This document shows positions 22,305 to 32,960 of a stretch of 64,000 bases of DNA, in pieces. The translations under genes were made by a program, and so were the position numbers. The DNA is taken from positions 2,527,696-2,591,695 of the forward strand of contig OY725492.1 in assembly GCA_963281255.1 (NCBI GenBank), in the 5' to 3' direction. Every line of letters starts with the position of its first letter. The first letter of the stretch is position 1. Source of the stretch: Aphrocallistes beatrix. Its lineage: Eukaryota > Porifera > Hexactinellida > Sceptrulophora > Aphrocallistidae. The notes beneath the pieces are model-generated. The model saw nothing but the letters and a program-made list of their open reading frames with translations. It did not search any database and was not told where the DNA came from.

Positions 22305-22412
22305 ATGAGAGTTCAAAAATTTTGGTGACGTCACAATCTCTAAACGGCAGGACTAAACGATTTGAAACTTTCACATATTCAATGACTAGTTAGGAGCTTG
22401 TGTTTCACCAAC
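22305..22412 (-). repeat. Dispersed repeat, inverse of 1851-1955
   Basis: TGACGTCACAATCTCTAAACGG through CTTTCACATATTCAATGACTA to GAGCTTGTGTTTCACCAAC, the reverse complement of the copy near 1.9 kb. Confidence 0.7.
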
Positions 22413-22481
22413 TGCTTGATATGATTATACTTCTATTAAAAATCAGTTTATGTTTATGTTTATATATTATATATATATATA

Positions 22482-23110
22482 CAAGCGCGCTTCGCTTAAT
22501 TGACCTGGGCGGCTGGCGGATACTTTGTTTCCGCCAGAGGCACCCTTTGGGCTCCTAGGCCCACATTAATTAATAATATGGTAGATAACATGTCGAAATA
22601 CGTCTGTCCTACTTTTATAATCGATATCGTACTAAAAAGCACCAAATTTGTCAAATTTTAAAATTTTGATGCGTAATGATGACGTCATAACAAAGTGATG
22701 AGTCATCATTTTTTTATGGTAGTTGCATCATATGTGAGATATATTAATATATACATTCTATTAAATTTTCAGCCTTTTATCACCCAAAATGGCTGAGTTA
22801 TGGTCGAAAAACAAATTTCTAATTATTAATTAATAATTATCCCGCGCTTGGCGAGGTGTTTTGTAGCGTCATTTCCTGTTTAAGCCATTTTGGACGGGGA
22901 AGCCATACAAGTTTGGGGTCTGACTATAAATAGAAAAAATCACTTAGCCAACCGCAGGTTAAAAAGGTGACAATGACGTCATAATTCCATGATGGGTCGA
23001 CATTTTCGTCTGAGCTCAGAACTTAGTGGAGCCATAGCCAAAAGACTCCCACATGCCAAAAATCAGCTTTCTACGCCTGGCAGTTTCTTCAATCCATTCG
23101 TTACAGATAT
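22482..23110 (-). repeat. GC-hairpin repeat, copy B
   Basis: Minus-strand copy starting CAAGCGCGCTTCGCTT at its GC-rich end and finishing near CAATCCATTCGTTACAGATA. It has an extra segment at about 22830-22945 compared with other copies. Contains two TGACGTCA palindromes. Confidence 0.85.
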
Positions 23111-23330
23111 ATGTACAGTAGAACGTCAGTTATCCGAACTTCAGTTATCCGAACACTTCAGTTATCCGAACCCCTTGGTTGACCAAACTAAAATATAATA
23201 AATGTATAAATGATGCATCCTGAGTTGATAATTGAAATTATTACACTGCCATCATTTTATATACTATTGATGATACCTACATACGCTAATAAGTATTTTA
23301 TCCATATTTATCATCATGACTACTTAGTAC

Positions 23331-23433
23331 TGTTTCAACGGATTTTGACCACCTACGGATTCTGACCACCTTCTATGTGAATTAGTAGTATGGACCATGG
23401 ATATCTTACTACCTACGGATTCTGACCACCTAT
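23331..23433 (+). repeat. Left terminal inverted repeat of the Ginger1-like element
   Basis: 103 bp, matching 29798-29900 at every base when inverted. It contains copies of the word ACGGATTYTGACCACC (starting about 23338, 23355 and 23415), with a further partial copy just inside at about 23482. These are candidate transposase-binding sites. Confidence 0.95.
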
Positions 23434-24184
23434 CATACAAATATGCATTATGATCTATGGACGATGGATATTTCACTACCTACGGATTTTGACCCCAGCA
23501 AATTACTATTGATATTATACTAACAAACTTGAATCGCTCTATAGTGAATTTGTACAAGGGAGATCATTTAATATGCATAACTTACATCAACCATCTATTC
23601 TCCTCTGTTATTCTCACACTTTTGTGAAAATTATCCCAATTTAGCAAGTACCTGTACTAAAAAAAATTGGTCTATATTTTACCCAGCCAAATATAACACG
23701 TATTTCATAATTGTCAATTGTCAGTTCTTCCCATAACCAATTCCGTTCTATAGTAAGGTTCCCCACATTAAAAAAACAATGTTTTGAAGAAGATAATTCT
23801 TAATAAATAGTCTCAATAAATACAATAATAAATTTTAAAAATACATCTTTAACATGCATGAGTTTACAGGAGAATATAATAATAATATAAATAAAATGCA
23901 TAACAAAAGTTAAAAGGGTAATTGACTGCTAGAAGATGTTAGTAAGTGTAATAAATAATATAATATATAGTATAGTAATTAAATACAACTCTTTAAACTA
24001 AAATAAATACATGTAGCTATTTCTAAAATGAACCTTAAAAGTTTCTTATAAGATATATTTATTTAATGAACTATCAAATTCAGACACCGTGCATAAAATT
24101 AGAAATTGTATGGCATATAGAATGGTTTGTTTATTCAATTTAGTGTTTGTAACTAAGATGGCCTCCTCCTCCCCTCGTAGCCAC

Positions 24185-25095
24185 CCAATCCTCTCCTCGT
24201 GTGTCGAGTGTACCGGCAGTCGAGACGAGCACACTTGGGTCGGATTACTTGTTCGGATATACTGGGTTCGGAGTACTGGGGGCGGATATACTTGGGTCGT
24301 GTCTCTAGGATCGGGCATATTTGTGTCGGGCATGCGTTGAACTGGCATGCTTGGGTCGGATATGCTTGTGTCGAAGACTGGTTCGGGTATATTTGTGTCG
24401 TGTACCTGGAGTTGTGTATATAATTGGTCGGGTAACTTGGGTCTTGTATGCGTATATCGAGTTGTACCGCCGAAGATTCACTCACTCCTTTCCACCACTC
24501 TTACAGTTAAGAATGCCAATCAAATATCGATAAAAATTGAAGCAATGGTTATGTAGCTATAATAGTTGCATTGTATTAAAGAACTTTGATTTCATGTTAA
24601 TAAACTGCAGCATGAATACGTATTATCGATTGGATTGGATTGGCATCCTTATTTAATAATCAGGCACTCCGTTCTCTTCAGACAATTTTGACTAATTTCA
24701 CATACTTACCAACCCTCCAGGGAAATGAACTATGATCCAGGGGTTATGAGCTTTAAACTAGCCTATAATAATTTTCATTATTTTAATATAGTTTATAGAA
24801 TTTGTTGAATAATTTTATGTTCCTCATTATTTAGCAATTATTAAAATTAAAAATATAATAACATCCAGGAATTTACCATTGAAATCCAGGGAAATATTCA
24901 AGAGAGGTTGGTAAGTATGTAAGTAATACATAATTTCTAAGACCGAGTGTACCGCGAGTCGAGTGTTCCGTAAGCCGAGTGTACCGACAGTATAATGTAT
25001 GACGAAGTGCATGACTGTTGAATAACAACAGTCTAATATATGACCGTCAAGTGTACAAAGGTCGAGTGAACCGATGATTGAGTGTACCGATGTTT
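24185..25095. repeat. GTCGAGTGTACCG minisatellite in the element's 3' region
   Basis: Irregular repeats of GTCGAGTGTACCG and GGATATACTTGGGTCG-like units at 24190-24460 and again at 24945-25092, with a CATACTTACC MITE (24701-24919) between them. Overlapping open frames on both strands around 24.05-24.55 kb come from this repeat. Probably a separate insertion in the 3' untranslated part of the Ginger1-like element. Confidence 0.6.
24701..24919. mobile_element. MITE with CATACTTACC termini, copy 2
   Basis: CATACTTACCAACCCTCCAG at one end and GAGAGGTTGGTAAGTATG at the other. It is a shorter form of the MITE at 12829-13226, with the same inner words (CTAGCCTATAATAATTTTCA, CCAGGGAAAT). No clear target duplication. 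Confidence 0.85.
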
Positions 25096-25619
25096 TAGAG
25101 TAAATTGCCGATTAATCGTAAACAGACAACATGAGGGGTGGTATCTAACTGCTATTAGCCAACTATGCCTAAAATCTAATCGGGATAATCCGCTATTTGG
25201 GAATTGAGAGCACAATTTGAAAATTACCCAAGATAAATTAGCAGAAGAATTATATTTATTCAGGGCACATATAGTTGGAAAATGAATTTTGGTAGCACAT
25301 ATATTATGCATCGAGTAATATCATTTAGATACCACACCAGACATATTTTAGGTTTTAAACTCACGTGTTATTCAGATCTTGTGTTTCGTCCCGGTATGGA
25401 CTCGTCAGTTGCTTTACCTTTCCAGCAATACACTTGAGATGGATGTGTCGATAGTGAAGTGTGATGTTACTGTTCCGCCACTGGGGATGATGCCTTTGCA
25501 GGTCACGTTTTCTTATCTGGGCGCACCATGATAGAGATTGCGTTGCCTGAATAACCTCGAGCAGAGGTCCCCACAAGGTTTGGTGTACCTTGCCTTTGAG
25601 CGCTTTCGAAACGGGAAGA

Positions 25620-28600
25620 TTATTCAGTAGAGTGCAGTGTGTAAAATATGGTATTTGCAGTGCCGATGAATGATTCGTTTGGGTAAAAGTCGAGAGGTGG
25701 TGTTCTCATGCCGTCAAAGATGTAAAATTCTTGATCGAGTTTGATTAGTGAGTAGAAGTGACTACCCTGAAGTATAGACAATCCGGCTAAGTCATAACGT
25801 AATAATTTGTCTTCGTGGCTGATGGTAAACTGTTTATTTATATTCGGTAGAAGGAGGCGTTCGCTAGGTTTTGGTAGATGTCCGATTTCAATGGTAAGAA
25901 GTGGTGGTATAGATAGAAATCTACTCGATAGTCTCTCAAATTTAGAAGTGTCGGTGGTGTTACAATGTTTACATTTTCGAGGAAGAAGTTTGGCATTTAT
26001 CGAATGTTCTATATTAGTAATCACACAACCAATGACGCCTACCATGCACGTAGAAGTAAATGTGTTTTCGCAAAGATGGCAGTAAAATGATGTTCTGTAT
26101 TTGTCATTGCATAAATCAAGTTTCTGGAGATATTGGATAACAGGACCCTCAGAACCAAAGAAGTTATATTGGTTGATCATGTCAATGCATCTGATTTTCA
26201 GCCCAATTGCCTTTGCTATATGATCTCGGACCTTGTCGAAATCGAATTCATTGATGAGGGAGATGATAGGATAGAATTTAGTTTCAGAGAGAGTAGATCC
26301 GATGATATTGCAGGATTCAGTGATGTTTTTCTTAAATAAAGTTAGAATGGCAAGAATGTTGTCGAGTGAGCAGGTGTTTTGTTGCGAGATATTATTATAC
26401 TCTCCTTGCCATTTAGGTAATTTAAAATCTTCACGAGTGAATACCTTATTAGGAATATCTGGTTCTGATGAGGAATCGAGCTCAACGTGAATTACCTCTT
26501 TGGGAAAAATTAACATTATGACAACAGGTAGAAGTACAGCAAATGGGTATTCTCTGGTTTTTTTGGTTGATGTGATGTTTATGCCAAATTTAGTTTTATT
26601 ATATTCTTCGTACCATTGATAAACAGAGTGTCCAACTTGTTGTTTTATTTCGGAGCTCACTTCAGGTCGAGAATGGTATGCGTATAAAATGTCCAGATGT
26701 TTTAAAGATTCAGCTTTGGTTGCGAGTTTTTCATGAAGTGGAGATAGGTATGTGTTGTCCAGGAGAGCTGATATAACTTGGGGTTTGAGAGTGTTGAGCT
26801 TTTCTGCTAATACTTCCTCCGTCATTATAGTGTGCTCCTCTTGACTTCCAAAGGTTTCTTCTGTTGCACCCAAACTCAGCTCATTGATGAAAGAATCTTG
26901 ATCTAGAAGTTAAACAACCAAAATAGTAGAATTGATTTTCAAATAATAAAATTCGGAACTATAAAATAATTTAGAATGAATATTTACCTTTAGATGTGTT
27001 GTTCATATCATTTCTAGTTGATGGCGTTTTACATGCTTTTGATCCAATCTTTATAATTAGAATATAATGTAAATTGCTGAATTCAGAATGATTAAATATT
27101 TTAAATTAACTAATTACTTTAGCATCTTTTGGTCGATAAATTCGGGACATGTGAATGGGGATCTTAGTAGTTTTAGAACTTGATGGATTTTTGTGTGTAA
27201 CGAGATGGCTTTCAGTAACTTCAGATATAGAGTAAGGTCCGAGATATTTTCCCTCCTTTTTGAAACCTGGTAACTTCTTCGTTTTTTTGATATTCTGTAC
27301 TAAGATTAAATCACCCTCTTCGAATTCGGATCTAGACAAACAAAATATTTGCAATCAATATGTGTGGTATCATGTGACTGTGACAAGTCATTTGATCAAA
27401 GCTGTGATGCAGCTTGGAAACTAAGATTAGCCAAAATAAATACCAAGTAGATTGCGTCATGTCTTAAGAATGGTAAAAATAATCGAAAAAGTAAGTGTAG
27501 ACAATATTAGTTCCAGTTGTATCATGAGAAAATCATTGAGAAACTCACCTATTACGTTTTACTTTGCGATCGTATGTTTTCTTTTGGATGTTTTGTTCTT
27601 TCTTAATATTACTCTTTGCAGATACTCTCTCTCTTGATCGATTTTCTTCAATTTGATCGATCCATTCATTTTCGAGATTTTGTAACTCGTAATCATCTGC
27701 TCCTGCTTCTGTCTCCATTGGTGTTTGGTTGGTGGTCTAAAATATTAAAATGTGGAGTGTAAAAAATTTTTCTAAAAATTGGTTCTTAAAATAAATTCTT
27801 ATAGTTATACGTATTTATATATAGAAACATCCTATCCTAAATTTGTATTACCATTTGTTCATCATCAGATAGGTGATCTTCGTTACTTGGAGAAACTTCA
27901 GTGGCACCAGTTATGAATTCCAGTAGGTTGAAAGGATCTGTACTTCTGCCAAACATGAGTTTGAATGGGGTATAACCAGTAGATCTTTTGTATTGCGTAT
28001 TGGCTGCAAAAACGGCTGGTTGAAGTTTGTCTGGCCATTCAGTATCTCTTTCATTCATCATTTTGTTGATTTTACTTAAATAATTATATTTAGAATAAGT
28101 CAACATTCATTATATTTATCTATAACATAATAATAATAATGATGATTCATAGCTACTTACGTTTTGAGGATTTTGTTGTGAGATTCAACTAATCCATTAG
28201 ATTGTGGATGATAAGCGGTTGTCTTTCGATTATCGACTTTCATTTGTTCGTGAAAGTTTTTGAAATCCTAGAATCAATAAATAATTCTAAAACAAACTTT
28301 AAAACCAGTTATTAAACCAATTAAAAGTAGACTAGAATCTTCACTGTGGGAATTTGATCTCTAGTATAATTACATGATAGACTCGGTATAAGAACACAAA
28401 TAATTATCAGAATGCATTTTCCTATGGAACTGTAAAGCCAGTATTAATTACAAAACATAAATTTTCTTAGACATGCACAAAATTTTTTCCCATATTTCCG
28501 CGTAAAAACTCTTTAATAAAAGGCGACGTTACATTCTGATATCAATGTACGTACTTTGCCTAAGAAACAACTACAATAATATGATTAGTTATTATTGGAA

Positions 28601-29676
28601 GATAAACGCAATTCCTTGGTAGTACATGGTTTCAAATAGATCAAAGGTTAATTTTAAACTTGTAATTGTTATAAATAATTGTGTATTTTAAAAGAAACAT
28701 AGTCAGATATGATGTTGAACTAAAGAACATTTGGAATGAACTCGATAAGAATTGGTGAAAATTCATACAATTATTGTTATTTACCTTGCTAGTGAATTCA
28801 GGTCCTTGATCATGTTGGATTACTTTGGGAACACCGAATGTTAAGTAGATATCCTGTAATCTTTCTAAAACCTCTCGAGTTGTCTTAGTTTTCAGGGCAC
28901 GAGCAACAACAAACTTTGTAAGATAACATACAACAACAAGTATGTGATGAAATCCAAAAGAGTTTGACGGCAAATCACACACAAGATCAATTCCGCAATG
29001 GGCCCAAGGTTCTTCAGGTGGTGAGATTGGTTGCAGTTCTCGTTGAGGCTGAGGTGGGAGTGGAGCGTTCAACTGGCACTGATGGCATGTTTTCACCTGC
29101 AAAAATAATAAAATTCAGCATTAGGAACCTAAAAAGTTGAACATGTATATATAATATTACACCTCAATAATTACTTACATAGTCTTCAACATCTTTGTAT
29201 AATCCAAGCCAAGTATATTTCGCGTGAATGGCCTCGGTAGTTGTCCTCGCTCCGGTATGAGTCGAATCGTGATGGTGCTGAATGATACCCAAAACTTCGG
29301 AACGGAGAGGAACTTGGAGGAATGTTTCAATTCCATTCCGATCACAAAAACTCTATTAAAAATATAAATGTGATAGCATAAAGTCATCCCAAGTGGATTA
29401 TTTCTCATTTATTTTCAAATTCAGTCTTACAAATTGTGACGTGTATTTGTATTCATTACAAATTTTTACGACAAGTTTAGGTATTGGTTGAACATTAGAA
29501 ATCGAATCAAAATTGCAAATTATATTGTATCTCACCTTGAAAAGGTTGTTTTTCTCTCCAAGTCGATACACACTGCACTTACGAATAAAATTCTTCCTTG
29601 TATACTTCTTGAATCCCGAAGGAATGGTGTTGGTCATAAGAAAATTCTTGACTTGATCATATTCAATCGCTTCCAT
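25620..29676 (-). CDS. Ginger1-like transposase: zinc finger, DD35E integrase, GPY motif, USP-like peptidase
   Basis: Nine exons, all with GT-AG borders: 29676-29536, 29352-29179, 29096-28785, 28267-28161, 28074-27852, 27736-27549, 27331-27118, 27048-26988, 26902-25620. The product is about 900 residues with no internal stop. Domains: N-terminal arm (1-47); HHCC zinc finger (His73-75/His79, Cys109, Cys112); integrase core with Asp142, Asp201 and Glu237, the last two exactly 35 residues apart although in different exons; FEEGDLILV and GPY (413-415), the GPY/F module; then a 430-residue C-terminal part with Cys651 (NTCSLDNILAIL), CxxC pairs at 748/751 and 784/787, His855 (GSHFYSLI) and Asp870 (FYIFDGM). 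Cys before His before Asp fits USP or other papain-like folds and not Ulp1. Joining of exons 7-8 uses a weaker donor (GTAATT); without it the protein would stop after GPY. Role: excision and integration of this element; the job of the peptidase is unknown. Confidence 0.88.
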
Positions 29677-29797
29677 AATGTCAATCTAGAAATGTAAAAT
29701 TATTAGTTAGATCAAATATACGCTTCTCTCTATTATATACAGCCAAGTTAAAATCGTTTAATTGTCAATTTCAGACTGTACAAGTACAGCCTAGCTA

Positions 29798-29900
29798 ATA
29801 GGTGGTCAGAATCCGTAGGTAGTAAGATATCCATGGTCCATACTACTAATTCACATAGAAGGTGGTCAGAATCCGTAGGTGGTCAAAATCCGTTGAAACA
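29798..29900 (-). repeat. Right terminal inverted repeat of the Ginger1-like element
   Basis: Exact inverse of 23331-23433, with the same GGTGGTCAGAATCCGT words. The transcription start of the transposase gene should lie between here and 29676. Confidence 0.95.
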
Positions 29901-30018
29901 GTACTACTGACCAACTTTTCTATATAATCACATAACAACTTCAGTTATCCGAACATTTCAGTTATCCGAACCCCCGCGGTCCCAACCCGTTCGGATAACT
30001 GACGTCCTACTGTATATA

Positions 30019-30137
30019 CAGTAGAACGTCAGTTATCCGAACCCCTTGGTTGACCAAACTAAAATTAATAAATTTATAAATGATGCATCCTTGAGTTGAG
30101 AATTGAAAGTTCTACACTGCCATCATTTTATATCCTA
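30019..30137 (+). mobile_element. Truncated second copy of the pogo-type MITE
   Basis: CAGTAGAACGTCAGTTATCC through CTTGGTTGACCAAACTAAAA to GCCATCATTTTATATCC, following the left half of the MITE at 23116 and then cut off by GC-hairpin copy C. It begins six bases after the first MITE ends. Confidence 0.85.
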
Positions 30138-30628
30138 CAAGCGCGCTTCGCTTGCTTGCGCTGCGCGGCTGGCGGACACTTTGTGTCCGTCGGAGGCTCC
30201 CTTCGGTCGCCTGAAGGTGACATTGGTTAATTATAAGGGAGATATCATCTCTAAATACTATGTCCATCTTAGTTTTAAAATCGATATCACTCAAAAAATC
30301 ACGAAATTTGTCAATTTTAAAATTTTTGATGCGTAGTGATGACGTCATAACAGAGTGATGAGTCATCATTTTTTGATGATAGTTACATCATATGTGAGGT
30401 GTTAATGTACATATTCTATTAAAATTTCAGCCTTCTATCTCCTATAATGGCTGAGTTATGCTCGAATAACTGTGTTGCTTAACTTTTCAAAATGTGACAA
30501 TGACGTCATAATTCCATGATGAGTCGACATTTTGCTCTGAGCTCAGAACTTACTGGAGCCATAGCCAAAAGACTTCCACATGCCAAAAATCAGCTTTCTG
30601 TGCCTGGCAGTTTCTTCAATCAATTCGT

Positions 30629-30631
<3 letters not shown>
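30138..30631 (-). repeat. GC-hairpin repeat, copy C
   Basis: Minus-strand copy, from CAAGCGCGCTTCGCTTGC to CTTCAATCAATTCGTTACA, then a (TA)n tract at 30632-30670. Nearly full-length; same landmarks as the other copies, with two TGACGTCA palindromes. Confidence 0.85.
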
Positions 30632-30674
<43 letters not shown>

Positions 30675-30687
30675 TATAAATAAATAT

Positions 30688-31005
30688 ACATTAATCGAGT
30701 TTTAATAGTAAGGATATATATACCTACAGTTATAATCGATATTGCATGAAAAATCGCCAAACTTGTCAAATTTCGAATTTTTTAATGCGTAATGATGACT
30801 CATCACCTGTTATGACGTCATCATTCCGCATCAAAAATGTCAAATTTTGTGATTTTTCGAGTGATATCGATTTTAATTAACAGTAAGACATACATAATAT
30901 TTAGATATGTTATCTCGCTTATAATTAATTAATGTGAGCCCAGGCGCCCAAAGGGCGCCTCCAGCGGACACAAAGTGTCTGCCAGCCGCCAGTGGCGGCG
31001 AAAGC
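30688..31005 (+). repeat. GC-hairpin repeat, copy D (partial)
   Basis: Begins with the terminal word CATTAATCGAGTTTTAATAG, then only the second half of the body (ATGATGACTCATCACC onward) to the hairpin region at 30940-31000. The open frame on this stretch is a by-product of the GC-rich hairpins. Confidence 0.75.
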
Positions 31006-31600
31006 AAATTATTATTAGGGAGCTGGGAATTAGGCAGGGCGCGAGCGTGGCGAGCGATTTTTTGGGGGTCTGGAAGCAAGCCCTCCAGAAAAATTTGGTC
31101 CCTATACACTCACAGGTCAGTTTAGAAATGTAATTCGCTTATACAAGATAAAATTTAATTTTTCTTATTCTTTTTGCTATCAACACTATCATATACATAA
31201 ATCGGGTATAAACGAACTGGTGATCTTTCAAAATTCGCTATCTTAGAGTTAGTATATTGTTCTTGGACTGTTGTTTAAAGTGTTTCTAAGTAGATAAGAT
31301 GCACAATATAAACACATCAGTTAATCTATTTAACAATAATGGCCAAAAAATTATCTCCTGCGACTATTCCTTGAGAGGAATTCCTTGGCGACCTTTTGCA
31401 AGTCTAAGTCATCAGTTTGTGGGACGATGAGTATGTAGTAGTAGGAGGTGATTTGAACTTCAGGGACGAAATTGACTTAAACTTCTTAAACTTCAAGGGG
31501 GCTAAGCCCCCTTGAAGGTTTTGTTCAGGGGGACTATAGCCCCCGTGGTTCCGCCGCCTATGCCTGCCGCGCAGCTCAAGCAAGCGAAGCGCGCTTGTAT
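31006..31600. other. Intergenic with MITE pieces
   Basis: 31440-31560 has inverted GGGGGCTAAGCCCCC and ends GTGGTTCCGCCGCCTATG, a MITE of the GGCGCC type. 31562-31597 is only the tail of a GC-hairpin copy (GCGCAGCTCAAGCAAGCGAAG). The rest is unrecognised. Confidence 0.5.
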
Positions 31601-31607
31601 ATATATA

Positions 31608-32082
31608 TCTGTAACGAATTGATTGAAGAAACTGCCAGGTACAGAAAACTAAAATTTTTGGCATGTTGTGTCTTGGCTCCACTAAGTTCTAAACTCATAC
31701 GAAAATGTCGACTCATCATGGAATTATGACGTCATTGTCACATTTTTATAATTAAAAAATTCGTTTTTTTCGACTAACACAGCAATTTTAGGTGTTAGAA
31801 GGCTGAAATTTTAATAGAATCTGTATACTAATATACCTCACATATGATGCAACTATCATCGAAAAATGATGACTCAGCACTTTGTTATGACGTCATCATT
31901 ATTCATCTAAATTTTAAAAATTGATAAATTTGGTGATTTTTCGTGCGATATCGATTAAAACAGTAGGACAGACGTATTTAGAGATGTTATCTCCCTTATA
32001 ATTAATCAATGTGACCCCAGGCGCTTCCGGCGGACATAAAGTGTCCGCCAGCCGCGCAGCGCAAGCAAACGAAGCACGCTTG
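31608..32082 (+). repeat. GC-hairpin repeat, copy E
   Basis: From TCTGTAACGAATTGATTGAA to GCAAACGAAGCACGCTTG, nearly complete at about 475 bp, with a slightly shortened hairpin region. Confidence 0.85.
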
Positions 32083-32119
32083 TTATTTTTATTTCTTAAT
32101 CAATCTGATTTTTATTAGA

Positions 32120-32960
32120 TTTTAAGGTTGTTATGAGTCTCGACAATCAAAGGTGCCAAATTAGGTGCTGTAGCACCGAATTTTTTGTGTGGAACATTAC
32201 TTCAAAACCTCTTCATACGAAGCAATAAAAACGCAATTTCGTACATCATTCCATACGGATGTTGCACCGGTAAATCAATGATCTATCGTTGGGTGGAGAA
32301 GTTTAGGAATTGTGGGACAGTTCAAAACCTCAATTGCAAGCCTGATGACCGGCCAACGCATTCTGGCAGACCAAAGAAGCGATTAGCTGAAGTCATTGTG
32401 AAGGTCCGAAATTCGGTTGATTTTAGCCCCCAAACGATCAATCAAGCGGAGGAAACAATATTTGTCTTTGGGTAGAGATATCTCTGCTCAGGTCAGGAGG
32501 CTCCTAATTGATGATCTCTAGAGATTTTCATACCTCCAATCTCTCAAGAGATTGGCTCACAGAACAATTTGGAAAAGAGTAATCAGTCTCAAGACGGATT
32601 TTGAGTTGGCCCCCTATAGTCCCGACTTAAATCCCCCAGATTCCTACTTATGGGGATATCTTAAGGACCGAGTTTATTCTACTAAGCCTAAAAGCATCAG
32701 CGAGTTATTAATTAAAAGAAAACATCAGGGAAACAATTAGGGCTATTCCAAGTTCGGTATGCATAAATGTCATGAATAACTTGGTGGTGGGACTCAAGAA
32801 ATGTACAGAATTAAAAGGAGAACACTTCAAAACATTTGCTCTAATTACCCAATTATTGACTTTAGAATCCTGAATTGTTGGTAGTTTATAAGTTTTACCG
32901 CAGTCTCCATATATTTCGTGTTTCGTTTGTTTAGTTAAGAATTGTGGTCACAGAAGTCAT
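32120..32960 (+). pseudogene. Tc1/mariner-class transposase relic
   Basis: 32250-32400 encodes an HTH stretch (SMIYRWVEKFRNCGTVQN, then SGRPKK), and 32595-32730 encodes the end of the core (LAPYSPDLNPPDSYLWGYLK, DRVYSTKP). These match the mariner-like family with a YSPDLNPPDxxLWG motif that supplies the third catalytic Asp. The middle of the protein with the first two catalytic Asp residues is deleted and the frames are broken. 3' sequences to about 32960 still resemble the family (CCNNVM-type end near 32760) but are untranslatable. Confidence 0.75.

Larger units (their letters stand above)
23331..29900 (-). mobile_element. Ginger1-like DNA transposon, 6570 bp, apparently whole
   Basis: The ends are identical 103-bp inverted repeats starting TGTTTCAACGG and closing CCGTTGAAACA, flanked by GTAC on both sides (23327-23330 and 29901-29904). 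Its minus strand carries a nine-exon integrase-type transposase with a C-terminal peptidase domain. Ginger1 elements are known for 40-270-bp inverted repeats, Gypsy-LTR-like TG...CA tips, 4-bp duplications and a Gypsy-integrase-like protein with GPY motif and a protease tail, and this element agrees on all counts. The difference lies in the target duplication (GTAC, where CCGG or CCGT is the published rule as I recall it) and the peptidase type. The perfect ends suggest recent insertion. About 2.2 kb at the 3' side (23434-25619) is non-coding. Confidence 0.9.
23116..30012. mobile_element. Pogo/Tigger-type MITE (323 bp) split by a 6.6-kb transposon
   Basis: Left end CAGTAGAACGTCAGTTATCC at 23116 and right end GGATAACTGACGTCCTACTG finishing at 30012 are inverted, each next to a TA (23114-23115 and 30013-30014). 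Inside the ends are more copies of TTCAGTTATCCGAAC. Removing the inserted element and one GTAC leaves 323 bp. A second, truncated copy of the same left end begins at 30019, next to the right end. Confidence 0.9.

Noticed and set aside
24046-24556. Five overlapping open frames of 60-110 codons on both strands
   Set aside because: They come from an irregular minisatellite (GGGTCGGATATACTTG-like units). Composition is repetitive and no frame stands out.
25361-25576. A further exon of the Ginger1-like gene after the peptidase
   Set aside because: A 71-codon open frame exists, but it lacks an ATG, is out of frame with the peptidase exon, which ends in its own stop, and shows no domain.
25620-29676. 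A domesticated host gene (GIN1-like) instead of a transposon gene
   Set aside because: It lies between identical 103-bp inverted ends with a target duplication, and is inserted in a MITE. Domestication normally loses the ends.
30934-31125. 63-codon GC-rich open frame
   Set aside because: It overlaps the hairpin region of a GC-hairpin repeat; the same frame appears at other copies (62236-62436).
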